A stretch of DNA of 64,000 nucleotides, from assembly GCA_003508835.1 (NCBI GenBank), contig PUFA01000072.1, forward strand, positions 5,678,501 through 5,742,500, given 5' to 3'. Of this stretch, positions 35,307-44,704 are shown piece by piece. The position numbers were made by a program, and so were the translations under genes. The first letter of the stretch is position 1; the number at the start of each line of letters is the position of its first letter. The DNA comes from Eonycteris spelaea. Taxonomy: Eukaryota > Chordata > Mammalia > Chiroptera > Pteropodidae. The notes under the pieces were generated by a model that searched no databases, was not told the origin of the DNA, and worked only from the letters and a program-made list of their open reading frames with translations.

Positions 35307-35506
35307 CCAGGGATCGTCAATCCTTAGATTAGGAACTGGGCCACACAACAGGAGGTGAGCAGTGGGCAAGCTAGCAAAGTTTCATCTGTATTTGCAGCCG
35401 CTCCCCAGTGTTAGCATCACTGCCTCAGTTCTACCTCAGATCCTCAGGCATTAGATTCTCATAGGAGCACGATCCCTGGTGCCAAAAAGGTTGGGGACCA
35501 TTGCAG
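35307..35506. mobile_element. MER1-like hAT-Charlie DNA transposon
   Basis: Terminal inverted repeats are visible: CAGGGATCGTCAATCCTT at the left and AAGGTTGGGGACCATTG at the right. Inside are GGAACTGGGCCACACAACAGGAGGTGAGCAGTGGGCAAGC (35330-35370) and CATTAGATTCTCATAGGAGCACGATCCCTGGTGCCAAAAAGG (35450-35490), both diagnostic of the MER1/Charlie3 group. The left flank TTTAGA fits the hAT target preference. It is nonautonomous, with no transposase frame. Confidence 0.88.
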
Positions 35507-35939
35507 ATGGTATCTACAAAATAGCAGGTAGCACTCGATTTTTAAAAGCATAAAATCATTGATTACGACTACTGCAGGATTTAGTTAATTCCTTTAAGAT
35601 TAGAAAATTTCATTGAACATAACAGTAAGGACCAGACATTGAGTATGTGGTATTATTTCACCAAAGAAACATCCAGATGCAAAGGGTTTTTGTATCGAAG
35701 ACCATGCTTAAATCTTCAGTGAAGCTTTCTGAAAGATAGCTTATTTAAATTAAATGTATATTTATTCCCCACTGTCAAAGAAAGCTGACTGTGATGTCAT
35801 ATGGACTGGCAGTGTATGTGACAATCAGCAGTGGATCTTTTAGAAAATATAGACCTGGGGCCTCACTCAAGACACAGTAAGTCTTTGCCTCGAGTGTTAC
35901 TGGAACCTGCAGACTCTATATCGTGTGGTATTGTACTGG

Positions 35940-36125
35940 ATATACTAGAGAATTTGGACAAACTTTGGAGGGGCTCTGTTACTCCCTAGTTATGCAGCCT
36001 TGAAAAAAAACTATTGAACCCCTCTGTTTTTTAAGCTGTAAAGTTATAACATCAATACTTATTAAAGGCAAACCATTCAGAATGGTATCTGGCATAAGAA
36101 GCGCTCAACACGTTCGTCATAACTT
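35940..36125 (+). repeat. MIR SINE
   Basis: GGGGCTCTGTTACTCCCTAGTTATGCAGCCTTGAAAAAAAACTATTGAACCCCTCTG (35970-36026), then ATGGTATCTGGCATAAGAAGCGCTCAACA (36082-36110), match the sense MIR core and 3' end. Confidence 0.8.
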
Positions 36126-36169
36126 TGTACTAGCTGTATGTTCAATGACCTTCATAAGTGATTTGGATC

Positions 36170-36655
36170 ATGGTGAGGGTTTAAGACTCACTGAGCACCT
36201 CAAATACTTTCGATGTAATGAACAAACTGAATTTTAAAATTTATTGAATTTTAATTATTTTTAATTGACTAGCTAATACTTGATTCAGTGACTGGAAAAC
36301 TTTTAAGTATGCCTAGAACAGCTGGGGTATATGACTATGTTTTTCAACAGTATGTTTCACAGAATACAAATACAGATCAAGTGTTTCCAAAGACATTTTA
36401 GCATCTAAATTGAGATGTAACTATAAAATGCACACCATATTCTGAAGATTTGGCATAAAAAATGAAAAAAAATATTTTGTAAATTTTTATATCAATTACA
36501 TATTGAGATAAGACTACTTTGCATATATTGGAGAAAGTAAAATGCATTATAAAATTAATTTCACTTGTTTCTTTTTACTTGTTGAATACGGCTGCTCGAA
36601 AATTTGAAACCACATACGTGGCTTGCATTCTTTCTATCAGTTGGTGTCGAGACAT
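36170..36655 (+). mobile_element. Nonautonomous hAT-type DNA transposon
   Basis: Follows a well-known mammalian MER element: CTGAGCACCTCAAATAC (36192), CTGAATTTTAAAATTTATTGAATTTTAATTATTTTTAATTGACTAG (36228-36273), CTAAATTGAGATGTAACTATAAAATGCACACC (36405-36436), AAAATTAATTTCACTTGTTTCTTTTTACTTGTTGAATACGGCTGCTCGAAAATTTGAAACCACATACGTGGCTTGCATT (36551-36629). I do not assign the exact MER name. There is no coding capacity. Confidence 0.72.
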
Positions 36656-36659
36656 AGTG

Positions 36660-37258
36660 GATGCCAGAGTTTCATGATTTGATGAATAAATTCCAGTGCC
36701 TGATTACCCATTTTTCCAAATCCAAAAATGTCAATGCATCAGTAGGCCCAAAGGTTATCAGCTTGTGAGAATCAGGTTCAGAAACGTAAGAGGAAGCTAT
36801 ATAAACCCAAAAGAAGATTGCACATGGACCTCCGTGTGCGTGCACGCACACGTTGTGTTTGGTGTGATATATCGCTGTGGTGCAGAATTATTTACCGAGA
36901 GGAAAGTTCAACGTGTTCTGCCGGCATAAGCGAGCCATATGGTAAGTTGGTCACAGACTACGGCAACGTCTGAATGCGGCGTCTGACAGCTGAGTGAGCC
37001 AAGCCTTCACGCTCCTCTTCAGCGACGCACATCGCCTGACCAGAAAGGCCAGCATTCTCTTGTCCATAAATGAATGGGACTCTTTCCTTTCTGGAGACTT
37101 TGGTGTAAACACTGATATACATCTCATTCCCTGCTCTTTACTGTAACTCATCCCCAAACCATGGAAATTTAGGGACCCCACTGTAACATCAACGATATGC
37201 CACAGATTCTGAGTATCTGTCACTGGAGAGATGCCATGCTACTTAAAGTCCAGACATT
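36660..37258. other. Unique stretch with alternating purine-pyrimidine palindrome
   Basis: No repeat recognised. The 20-bp palindrome at 36833-36852 is listed separately. Frames of 77 codons (plus) and 90 codons (minus) show no domain. Confidence 0.4.
36833..36852. promoter_or_regulatory. 20-bp perfect alternating purine-pyrimidine palindrome
   Basis: CGTGTGCGTG is followed immediately by its exact complement CACGCACACG. Every step alternates pyrimidine and purine, so the site is both cruciform- and Z-DNA-prone. It carries GCGTG cores on both strands, as bound by bHLH-PAS factors (AHR/ARNT, HIF). It retains four CpGs in a CpG-poor region. Confidence 0.5.
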
Positions 37259-37261
37259 ACG

Positions 37262-37495
37262 AGGGTGAGCTGTAAAGTCAGGTTTCAATCTTGCCACTGT
37301 CACTTACTGACGCTATGACTTGTAGCGAATTATGCAGCTTTTCTATACCTCCCTTTTCAATAGGAATGATGATAATAGTATTTTTCTCCCAGAGCTACTA
37401 TGATTAAATGACCTAGTACCTATAAAATGCTTTCAATGGTGTCTGATAGAGACTATGCACTCAATATGTATCAGTTATTCTAATAACCATTTGAC
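37262..37495 (+). repeat. MIR SINE
   Basis: Near full-length sense MIR: AAAGTCAGGTTTCAATCTTGCCACTGTCACTTACTGACGCTATGACTTG (37274-37322), CTATACCTCCCTTTTCAATAGGAATGATGATAATAGTA (37343-37380) and TATGATTAAATGACCTAGTACCTATAAAATGC (37399-37430). Confidence 0.88.
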
Positions 37496-37499
37496 TAAT

Positions 37500-38575
37500 A
37501 CAAACCAGAACTAATTAAGCCGAGAATCTCCTCAACTGTTTCCTGAATCGCCTTGTCCTTTGTGTTGGCCTCTTGATAGCACTTTCCAAATGAATGCTAA
37601 TAAAATAAAGGATCTTTAAAACCAACTGACTTGAGTCAAGCACAAGGCCTGGCAGGCCCTCAGTGACCTCCATTTCTCCACCCTGCGGGCCAGTCTTTAT
37701 TCTTCAGTGTTGACCTACGGCCTGCTCTGTTATTCACTCTTAGGTTCCTGCCAGCCCCACCTGGCCAATCATGCATGTTGGTACCAAGTGGTGCCAAGTC
37801 GGTTTATTATACGAACAGACACCCATTGATGTTAGGTAGAGACCTTGTAAACATTTCCTCTCAAGACTTAAAATGTTTTCGAACTTGAGTTTTCAGAGAT
37901 AAAAACATATTACATGTCCATACTCATCAGTGGCCAGATATGAACCAAGAGAAAAATGATGGATAGATATGAAATACCTTAAGCCATGAATGGGTACACG
38001 GAGGTCCTGGGGCCAAACCCAGTCTACTCCCTGTTTTTGTAAGGCCCACGGGCTAAGAGCATTTCTGTTTTTAAAGGGTAACATTTTAAAATGGTTATAG
38101 AAATATTAATATAATACCCCTGATTTTGCCACTTTCATAGAAAAATTTCCTGACTCTGGCCTTAAACTATAAAAGTATGTTTTTGTTGTTCTGTTAATTC
38201 AATCGTTTGCTTTTTGTTATGGATTTTATTTTTAAGATTAGAATTAGTGGTATTCTAAGCAATAAATTTTATTCTTCAAAAGTTTGGGGTGACAAAAAAT
38301 ACAGCTACTTTGAAGGAACTGGATTATATATTCTCTAATTAGTCTATAGTATGGAAGCCTCTGGTTCAGAAAAATTTTTTTAATACGAGCCCTTAAACAT
38401 TCAAGAAAAATAACATATTTTATATTATCTTACTGCATCAAACAATCTGGTACTAGTGCCCAAAGCACTAGTATTTAATGAAGTTTTCTTATTAATTTCT
38501 CTGCATCCCTTATATATGGTATATGCACAAGTCTGTTTTGCATTTCAGCATGGAGCATACTTGATGAGTTTTATT
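37500..38575. other. Unique stretch with a perfect hairpin
   Basis: Positions 37640-37770 (CTCCATTTCTCCACCCTGCGGGCC...) could be an old L2 internal fragment, but I cannot support it firmly. A 9-bp perfect hairpin lies at 38451-38473. No gene is seen. Confidence 0.4.
38451..38473. repeat. Short perfect inverted repeat
   Basis: TACTAGTGC, loop CCAAA, GCACTAGTA: a 9-bp perfect stem with a 5-base loop. There is no trailing T-run to suggest an RNA polymerase III terminator and no tRNA/snRNA context. Confidence 0.8.
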
Positions 38576-38579
38576 CTTT

Positions 38580-39150
38580 TAATATTTTCCGGCAGTGGAA
38601 ACAATAACTTTAAAATGGTTTCTACAGAGATGAACTGTCCCTGGCTTCATGATCTAGGTGTTTGAAAGATTCTAATGCAACAATGAAGCAAGACCAAAGA
38701 GCCAATAACAAACAGCTGAGCAGATCAATAACCCCTGTGTTTTCAGTCCATGCTTATTTAATGTGGTGGATGGAAAAAAAAAAGTTTCTCTATTTATATC
38801 TGGAACTTAATGAAGTGAAATTATCACAGCCGACAGGCGCTGGTGTTGTAACTCAGAGACAGGGCTTGGCTTAGAGGGATTTGCAGGCTGTTTTTATTCC
38901 AATTTTTAATTTTTTTTTTTTTTTTTAGTGAAACTTAATCCCCTAATCAGTTCCAATTTACATATTTGCTGGCCTTTTTTTCCAGCTCAGTTCTTAGAGT
39001 GTGGTGTTGGAGGCATGGAACGATTATTTGATTATTTAATTATCCATTGCAACATGCTGTGCTCCATTCTGAAGAAGCGGATCCGTGGCCAACGCACAGA
39101 TAAGCTTGTCAGCACAAAGCTGGGGACCTGTAACCGCTGAAAGCTGTTAC
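38580..39150. promoter_or_regulatory. Candidate conserved noncoding element with homeodomain motifs
   Basis: About 570 bases without any recognised repeat. Motifs include TAATCC and TAATCAG (38936-38950, OTX/bicoid type), a dense TAATTA-type cluster GATTATTTGATTATTTAATTATCC (39023-39046), and TGCTTATTTAATG (38752-38764). An A-run (38775-38784) and T-run (38911-38927) separate sub-blocks. Opposed coding potential is absent. Conservation cannot be measured here, so the call rests on motif density and lack of repeats. Confidence 0.35.
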
Positions 39151-39159
39151 CTTTCCCAT

Positions 39160-39845
39160 GTGCATGCGTAGGCACGTGTACACATATGGGTGTACGTGTG
39201 TTTTTAACTTGATCTACCCTGTAATGCTTCGTTCACACTGGCTCTCATTTCCAGGCTTAATGGCTATTCGCTAAATGAAGTGTTGCAACATTTGAATTTT
39301 ATTTGGAACTAAATGGAATACCAAATGCTGATATTTATAATCGTGGTAGAATTGTGTTCTATCATCAAATAGTCTCATTCTCTGCATGAGTAAAATGCCA
39401 GTAAAGTTATCTTCCTTGTGTATATTCATCAAGCTTTAACTTACATTTTTGTTCTTCGAATTTCATTTAAAATTGGGGATTTCCAAAAGATCAATGACTT
39501 TATTTTCCAGGGTTAATTTTTCCTCCTTATTCAGAGATGGCAGTTATGACTGTGAAAAGACTAGAAGTAGTGAAGATATTATGTCAATTATGCGATAATT
39601 GAGTATTGATCTGTCATTTTCACCAGATTTTCTGAAGAATCATCAATTACCTTGAAGCTCCGAGAGTCTTCATGAGTCTCAAATAGATTTTTTTAGAACA
39701 ATCAGAAAATTAAGAACAACCTCGATGATTACTTTTAATGGGCTCGCAGGCTTACATGATCAGTGATTGAATGGTTACCGTTTAGTCACAGGAAGGTAGT
39801 ATTATTGAAGTTACGAAATTAATCCTAGATTTTCAATCATGTACT
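39160..39845. other. Unique noncoding stretch
   Basis: Begins with an alternating purine-pyrimidine GTGCATGCGTAGGCACGTGTACAC region (39161-39184) that includes an E-box CACGTG. No gene or repeat recognised after that. Confidence 0.4.
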
Positions 39846-39849
39846 TGTG

Positions 39850-39990
39850 TGCCTGATAAGTATTTACTGAGCCTCTACTAAGCACAGGCAGTATCCTAAA
39901 TCTCTTGGAAACTAAACATGAAAAGTAATCAAATACAAATACTACCCTCAAAAAAGTATCCTAATAGAAGGTGGCATATACAAAAACCTC
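39850..39990 (-). repeat. L2 LINE 3' fragment, antisense
   Basis: TAAGTATTTACTGAGCCTCTACTAAGCACAGGCAGTATCCTAAATCTCTTGGAAACTAAACATGAAAAGTAATCAAATACAAATACTACCCTC (39858-39950) is the complement of the L2 3' end ('TTATTGAGCACCTACTATGTGCCAGGCACTG...'). Confidence 0.75.
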
Positions 39991-39999
39991 AATAAACTG

Positions 40000-40460
40000 G
40001 TTTTTCACCAGTTTTCACTGGATGCTACTGAAGTGGTTTTTTTAAAACAAGAGAATTCCATGCTGAAATCATCTATTATGTGATCATTCTTTATAGGACA
40101 CGTTGATTATTGAACAGAGAGATGGGAAGTGGCCAGGCAAGTTAGCAGAATACTGTAATAGTTTAAGCAAGAGAAAAGAAAACTAGAAAAACAACAACAA
40201 AAGCAGTAAGAACGAGGTGAAAATGAATGGAATCAATATTTCCCACATAAAAACTGTTTTGGAAAATAGCAGGAGATAAATAAAAGACGTCAAGGCTGGA
40301 TTAATAGAAAGTTATTGCTGAGAAATTCTTGTGGAAGATCTCTTGAGCTCAGCTTGTTTTCATGATTCCCCCACTGGCCTCGAAAAAAATTATACACAAG
40401 AGTCAAGGGGTGCTGTTTACTTTCCCTTGCTTATCCATGTAAAAAATAGGAGAAAATTTG
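40000..40460. other. Unique noncoding stretch
   Basis: AT-rich sequence without recognised repeat or gene. TTTTTCACCAGTTTTCACTGG near 40000 is a short direct echo of CACCAGTTTT/CACTGG words. Confidence 0.45.
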
Positions 40461-40464
40461 CGAT

Positions 40465-40695
40465 AATAAGTGCAGGTTTGGGAATCAGAACAACCTACGT
40501 ATGAATACCAGGGCAGTTATTTCTCAGCTGTTTGCCCTTGGCCAACTTATTTTAACTTCCTCATCCTCAATTTTCTTATTTGAAAGAAAAAAAAATTACA
40601 ATATCTATCATGTATATGGATTAAATGAACCAATACATTTAAATTGCTTGACACAATGTCTGGAATATAGTTGGTAGTTAAGAGAGTAATTAATT
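40465..40695 (+). repeat. MIR SINE
   Basis: Near full-length sense MIR: TGCAGGTTTGGGAATCAGAACAACCTACGTATGAATACCAGG (40471-40512), GTTTGCCCTTGGCCAACTTATTTTAACTTCCTCATCCTCAATTTTC (40530-40575), GATTAAATGAACCAATACATTTAAATTGCTTGACACAATGTCTGGAATATAG (40619-40670). Confidence 0.9.
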
Positions 40696-40929
40696 GTGAT
40701 GATTGTTTTAGATGCTTAAGCTGAGGGTAATCAAACCATGACCCTGAAACATTATATCCCATAAAGATGTTCAGAAGTTTTTCATGTTTTGGCTTGCAAG
40801 AAAACTCTAAGAAGGGTTAACCTTTGAAACTGGTTTTCCAGAAAACTCCATGAGAAACTTTCAAACATTTGATATGAATTATATACTATTTTCTAAATTG
40901 TTTTCCCTGGATGCTAATTCAATTAAAAC

Positions 40930-41070
40930 CAAAAAGTATTTCTTGATCATTCGTTGCATGCCCAGAAGCATGGCAGGCACTATGGGAGGTATAAAAATAT
41001 TTCATAAGCTCTCTTTGTGGTTAAGAATATTATAGTTTAGTTAGAAAGATAAAAAATGATGCCCATGAAA
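40930..41070 (-). repeat. L2 LINE 3' fragment, antisense
   Basis: TATTTCTTGATCATTCGTTGCATGCCCAGAAGCATGGCAGGCACTATGGGAGGTATAAAAATATTTCATAAGCTCTC (40937-41013) reads as a diverged complement of the L2 3' end. Confidence 0.5.
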
Positions 41071-41074
41071 CAAG

Positions 41075-41955
41075 GAAACAATGTTAATAGAAGAAATACA
41101 AAAAAATATTAATGTAAGAATATAAGAAAACTTCTCACTCACTAGCGTTGCTAAGAGAATTCAGAACAGGGAGTACTGGGGCAGCAAGAGTCTGCTTTGT
41201 GAAGCGAACTGATTTCTGAAGGAAGAAAGGACTGACCCCCAAAGCCAGCCTGGACCTGGACTTAATGGACAGCGAGGGAAAGCAATGTCTAACCTGGAGA
41301 GAACGCCGCACAAAAAAATGAGGACAGTGGGCAGAGAGTATGAAGTCGGACATGACTGTGAAGAAAGAAAAGCGTTGGAGCTCAGTGAGAAAACGGGCTG
41401 AAAAAGCCAGGCGAGCTGACTGGTTGACGTCTTTAAGAGCCGGTTTAGAAGTTTAGATTTGCCCATGAGTTATAAAGGGCGACAAACTTTGAGGCAGGAA
41501 AAAGGTTATTCCTTTGAGTTTCCAAATGGAGGAATTCAATATTGGACAGGTAGTAATAGCAATGACATAGAGGCAATCAATGAAAGGGGGAAAGGACAGG
41601 CGATGAACCATTGTCGTTATATTACATACAGATGTGGACAAGGAACTTGGAGGCTGTGGAAAGGCAGTTCAAACAGGAAGAAACACAGAGAATCATGGGT
41701 GGTAACAGAAGAGGAGAAAAGGTACTTTTCAGTGAACTTTATTTTTCTCCTCAAAAATAGATTTATTTGCAAGGCTTTCAAGCACCTTTATTAACAGGCT
41801 TCACCTCTACAAGCAATTATCTTTATGTTATTTCCTAATATAGACCCTTCTCAAAAGTATGACCCATCACTAATTTCTACAGCAAATCATCATGGCTTTT
41901 CCTATACCTCTACTTGATGTCCTCATTTCTGTCTTCTTTGGAATTCGACATTGAT
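41075..41955. other. Unassigned, possible old LINE-derived block
   Basis: Positions 41380-41720 faintly resemble an old L1M 3'UTR family (AAGAGCCGGTTTAGAAGTTTAGATTTGCCCATGAGTT, then GAGGCAATCAATG...), in sense. It contains opposed frames of 101-111 codons that look repeat-derived and not genic. I leave the family unassigned. Confidence 0.3.
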
Positions 41956-41959
41956 ACTT

Positions 41960-42133
41960 AGAGTTGTCAAATAAAATACGAGACACTCAGTTAAATTTCA
42001 GATAAACAATGAATAATTTTATCATGAATATGTCCTAAATGTTACATGAGACATACTTATACTAATAAAATTGTTTTTACCTGAAATTCAAATATAACTG
42101 AGCATCCTGCATTTTATTTTGTAAATCTGTCAC
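41960..42133. mobile_element. Palindromic MITE-like DNA transposon
   Basis: The left arm (GTCAAATAAAATACGAGACACTCAGTTAAATTTCAGATAAACAATGAATAATTTTATC) is an imperfect inverted complement of the right arm (AATAAAATTGTTTTTACCTGAAATTCAAATATAACTGAGCATCCTGCATTTTATTTTG), centred near 42045. This matches a hAT-type palindromic MER element known across placentals. No coding capacity. Confidence 0.8.
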
Positions 42134-42139
42134 CTTTAC

Positions 42140-42620
42140 TGAAAGCATCTATCTTACCTTTAACCCTAGATTTCACATTGTCATAGGTTTTCCCAAATCA
42201 TTTAGATATTAACTCCCCCCCCCCAGGTTTAATAATTTCTTCCCCAAAGACAGAAGAGCGAGAGGAAACAGAGGCCAGGTGGTTACAGGATAACCAAGGC
42301 CTAAAGAGGTTTCGTTTAAGATCATGATTCTATAAAGTAAGGGACTGGGGCAGGACCAAGGGAACATCCTAGTCTTTCTAGCAGAACTGAGTTTACTAGT
42401 TAGAGGTGTGAAAAAAGTAGTTAGGCTATGTTCTCCCCTCCCTCCCCGAGCACTTACATTCGATACTTGGTGAATACACAAAACCAAAGCATGCGTGATC
42501 TGGAAGTAAAGTTGAGCATCATACTCTGCCTGCCTTTAGCTTAAAATACATACCGATCTATACATATGTAAATGAAGTAATCTAAGATTGCGCACAGGAT
42601 TGGTACCAACAAAGTTTTAG
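42140..42620. other. Unique noncoding stretch
   Basis: Contains a C-run at 42214-42224. No gene or confident repeat. Confidence 0.45.
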
Positions 42621-42622
42621 AG

Positions 42623-42847
42623 CAGTGATTCTCAACCAGGGATGATTTTGCTCGCCTCCCCCGGGACACTTGGCAATATCTGGAGAGATTTTCCATTGCC
42701 ACAGCTAGGGGACATCTCCGGGTGTCTAGCAGGTAAAAAGGGCAGGGATGCTGACTCTTAAATTGCACAGGGCTGACAGGCATGGTGTCCAGGAGAAGAG
42801 AATGATCGGATCTGGAGTGTCAATAACGGCACAGTTGAGAAACCGTG
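42623..42847 (+). mobile_element. MER5A-type hAT-Charlie DNA transposon, full length
   Basis: Bounded by terminal inverted repeats CAGTGATTCTCAAC (42623-42636) and GTTGAGAAACCGTG (42834-42847). Interior blocks GATGATTTTGCTCGCCTCCCCCGGGACACTTGGCAATATCTGGAGAGATTTT (42641-42692) fit MER5A. Flanks TTTTAGAG and GTCTAAAA look like decayed forms of the NTCTAGAN Charlie target. No transposase frame. Confidence 0.92.
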
Positions 42848-42849
42848 GT

Positions 42850-44550
42850 CTAAAAGGAAGCAGTTAAAAGAAGCAGGAGGCGATCAGAGAAAACTTCCAA
42901 AGAAGAAAACAGTTGAATTGAGGACAGTGGCATAAGCGAACTCAGCGAAGGTCAACATCTGACGAAGGAACAGTACAAAGTGTTGACTGTCTTGCGGTCA
43001 TGGTTTGTGTTTGAGACCAGCGGGCAAAGAGCAAGAAGTGGGAGGCTATAGAACTTCAGATTTTCAATCGCTGAAACTGAGAATTGGTGATGGAGAATTT
43101 GGAGGCCAGGACCAATATGTGGCACAGGTAAGTGCGTTAGGAAATTTTAGTTTATAATGGCGAAAGTCTGAAAAAGTCACTGAGGAATTTTACTTCCATG
43201 AGGTCACACTTCCGAAACAAAACGAAATAAGGCAGTTAGGTAATCTTGACCACGATTCTGACTGCAACAGTTTACTTCCTTCGACTCTTCGTTTCTTTCT
43301 GGAACCGAAGCCGTGGCCCGCATGAGGTAACCTTCGATTTTTTTTTTTTTTTGTATTAACATCACGGCGTTGTTAGCTCACAGTTTTAATCCTTCCTCTT
43401 GATCCTGTGGTAAAGCCACAGGAGTCCCATTTTCATCTTAAGCAACTCTACTGAATTTTACATGCTGAACCAGGCCCAGAAAATGGAGTACGAGGACAAG
43501 CTGGATAAGTTGAGAACCTAACTTAAATTCTGTGGTTCAGCGTTTGGAACCGAACCCAAAAATTTCGGTATTGGGGCTTATTTCTCCTTGGCAAAACATA
43601 GCTTTCTGTTTTAAAGGAGTGGGGGGGAAGGTTTTAAAAAGCTTATTAAAAAGTCTTGAAATGCTTCTTCAACATCAAAGCTCCTAGAAAAATATTTTGA
43701 TGAGTTAAGTGTAAATGAATCAGAAACATATGGATTATATTTCCTTTAGATTACACATGGGCTTCAAAATTAAGGGGGAAAGTGCTCAGGGCAAAATGCA
43801 TTTTGGATTTTATTGAACCCAAAATATTTGAGAAATAACTCAAGATACTCGAAGAACCCAAAATCCTGCCAGGCTTCTCAATCCCTTGTGAAAAGCAAAT
43901 TAGATTTTAAAATTCTTTTTGCTTTAGTGATCTATGGTGTTACATGAAATGTGGATAAAAACTTCTTTCCTGTATATGGTTTTTATCCTGGATACTTTCA
44001 CTTACAACTTTGGCAAAAATCGAGACCTTAAGTATACTATAGATTGACTAAGTTGGCTAGATGGTTCAGCCTCTCTCTGCCCTGCCTAGCAACAAGAATA
44101 TTTGTCTCGTGCATAGTCATGGAGAGAAGGGATTAACCAAAGACCATCAAATAGTTCTGTAGTAAACAGTAACAGACAGTCTTTAAAATATGCCATTTTG
44201 CAATTAGTTTTCTACTTATTTATTGGGCATTGCTAAAGACTTCTCTATTATTTCTCATTTCCTTTTTATGTTGAGGGAGCCTGTTTCTAGATTCTACATT
44301 TTAAAAATATAAAGTGACCCATACCTATTTAGACTTTGGCTTATTCCAATGGCCAGGCCAAAGTGTGACTGGAGAAGGGCCTTAGATCCCTAATATTTCC
44401 ATTCCCCAAAGCCACAATCTATTAAAAACCAGCATTTTTTTTGCTAAGCACAATGCTTCAAGACGACCCGAATCCCAGCTATGTTTCCAATCAGCTTGTT
44501 GTCCCTAGGCCCCTCCTACACAGACTTTGGAGAACCAGAATATTTACTCT
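42850..44550. other. Unique noncoding stretch
   Basis: No coding exon recognised. A T-run lies at 43339-43351 and a G-run at 43620-43628. A possible old LINE remnant at 42990-43130 (purine-rich, GGAGGCTATAGAACTTCAG) could not be placed. Confidence 0.4.
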
Positions 44551-44554
44551 TTAA

Positions 44555-44700
44555 TTCCTTCATTGAATAGATTCTTTTTTAGTACCTGCTATAACGGTGT
44601 GCATGATGGTGGTTATAAGGGACACGAATCAAGCAAGGCATGCATACCCACCTTCTCAAGGAGCTTCGGATACGTACACACAAACGTACAGTACTCAAGG
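44555..44700 (-). repeat. L2 LINE 3' fragment, antisense
   Basis: TTCATTGAATAGATTCTTTTTTAGTACCTGCTATAACGGTGTGCATGATGG...ACCTTCTCAAGGAGCTTCGG (44560-44669) is the diverged complement of the L2 3' end, including the 'TCATGGAGCTTACA' block. Confidence 0.6.
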
Positions 44701-44704
44701 GCAC

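Noticed and set aside
41459..41794. 111-codon plus-strand frame as a gene
   Set aside because: It lies in a block that looks like an old LINE 3'UTR, with no coding features.
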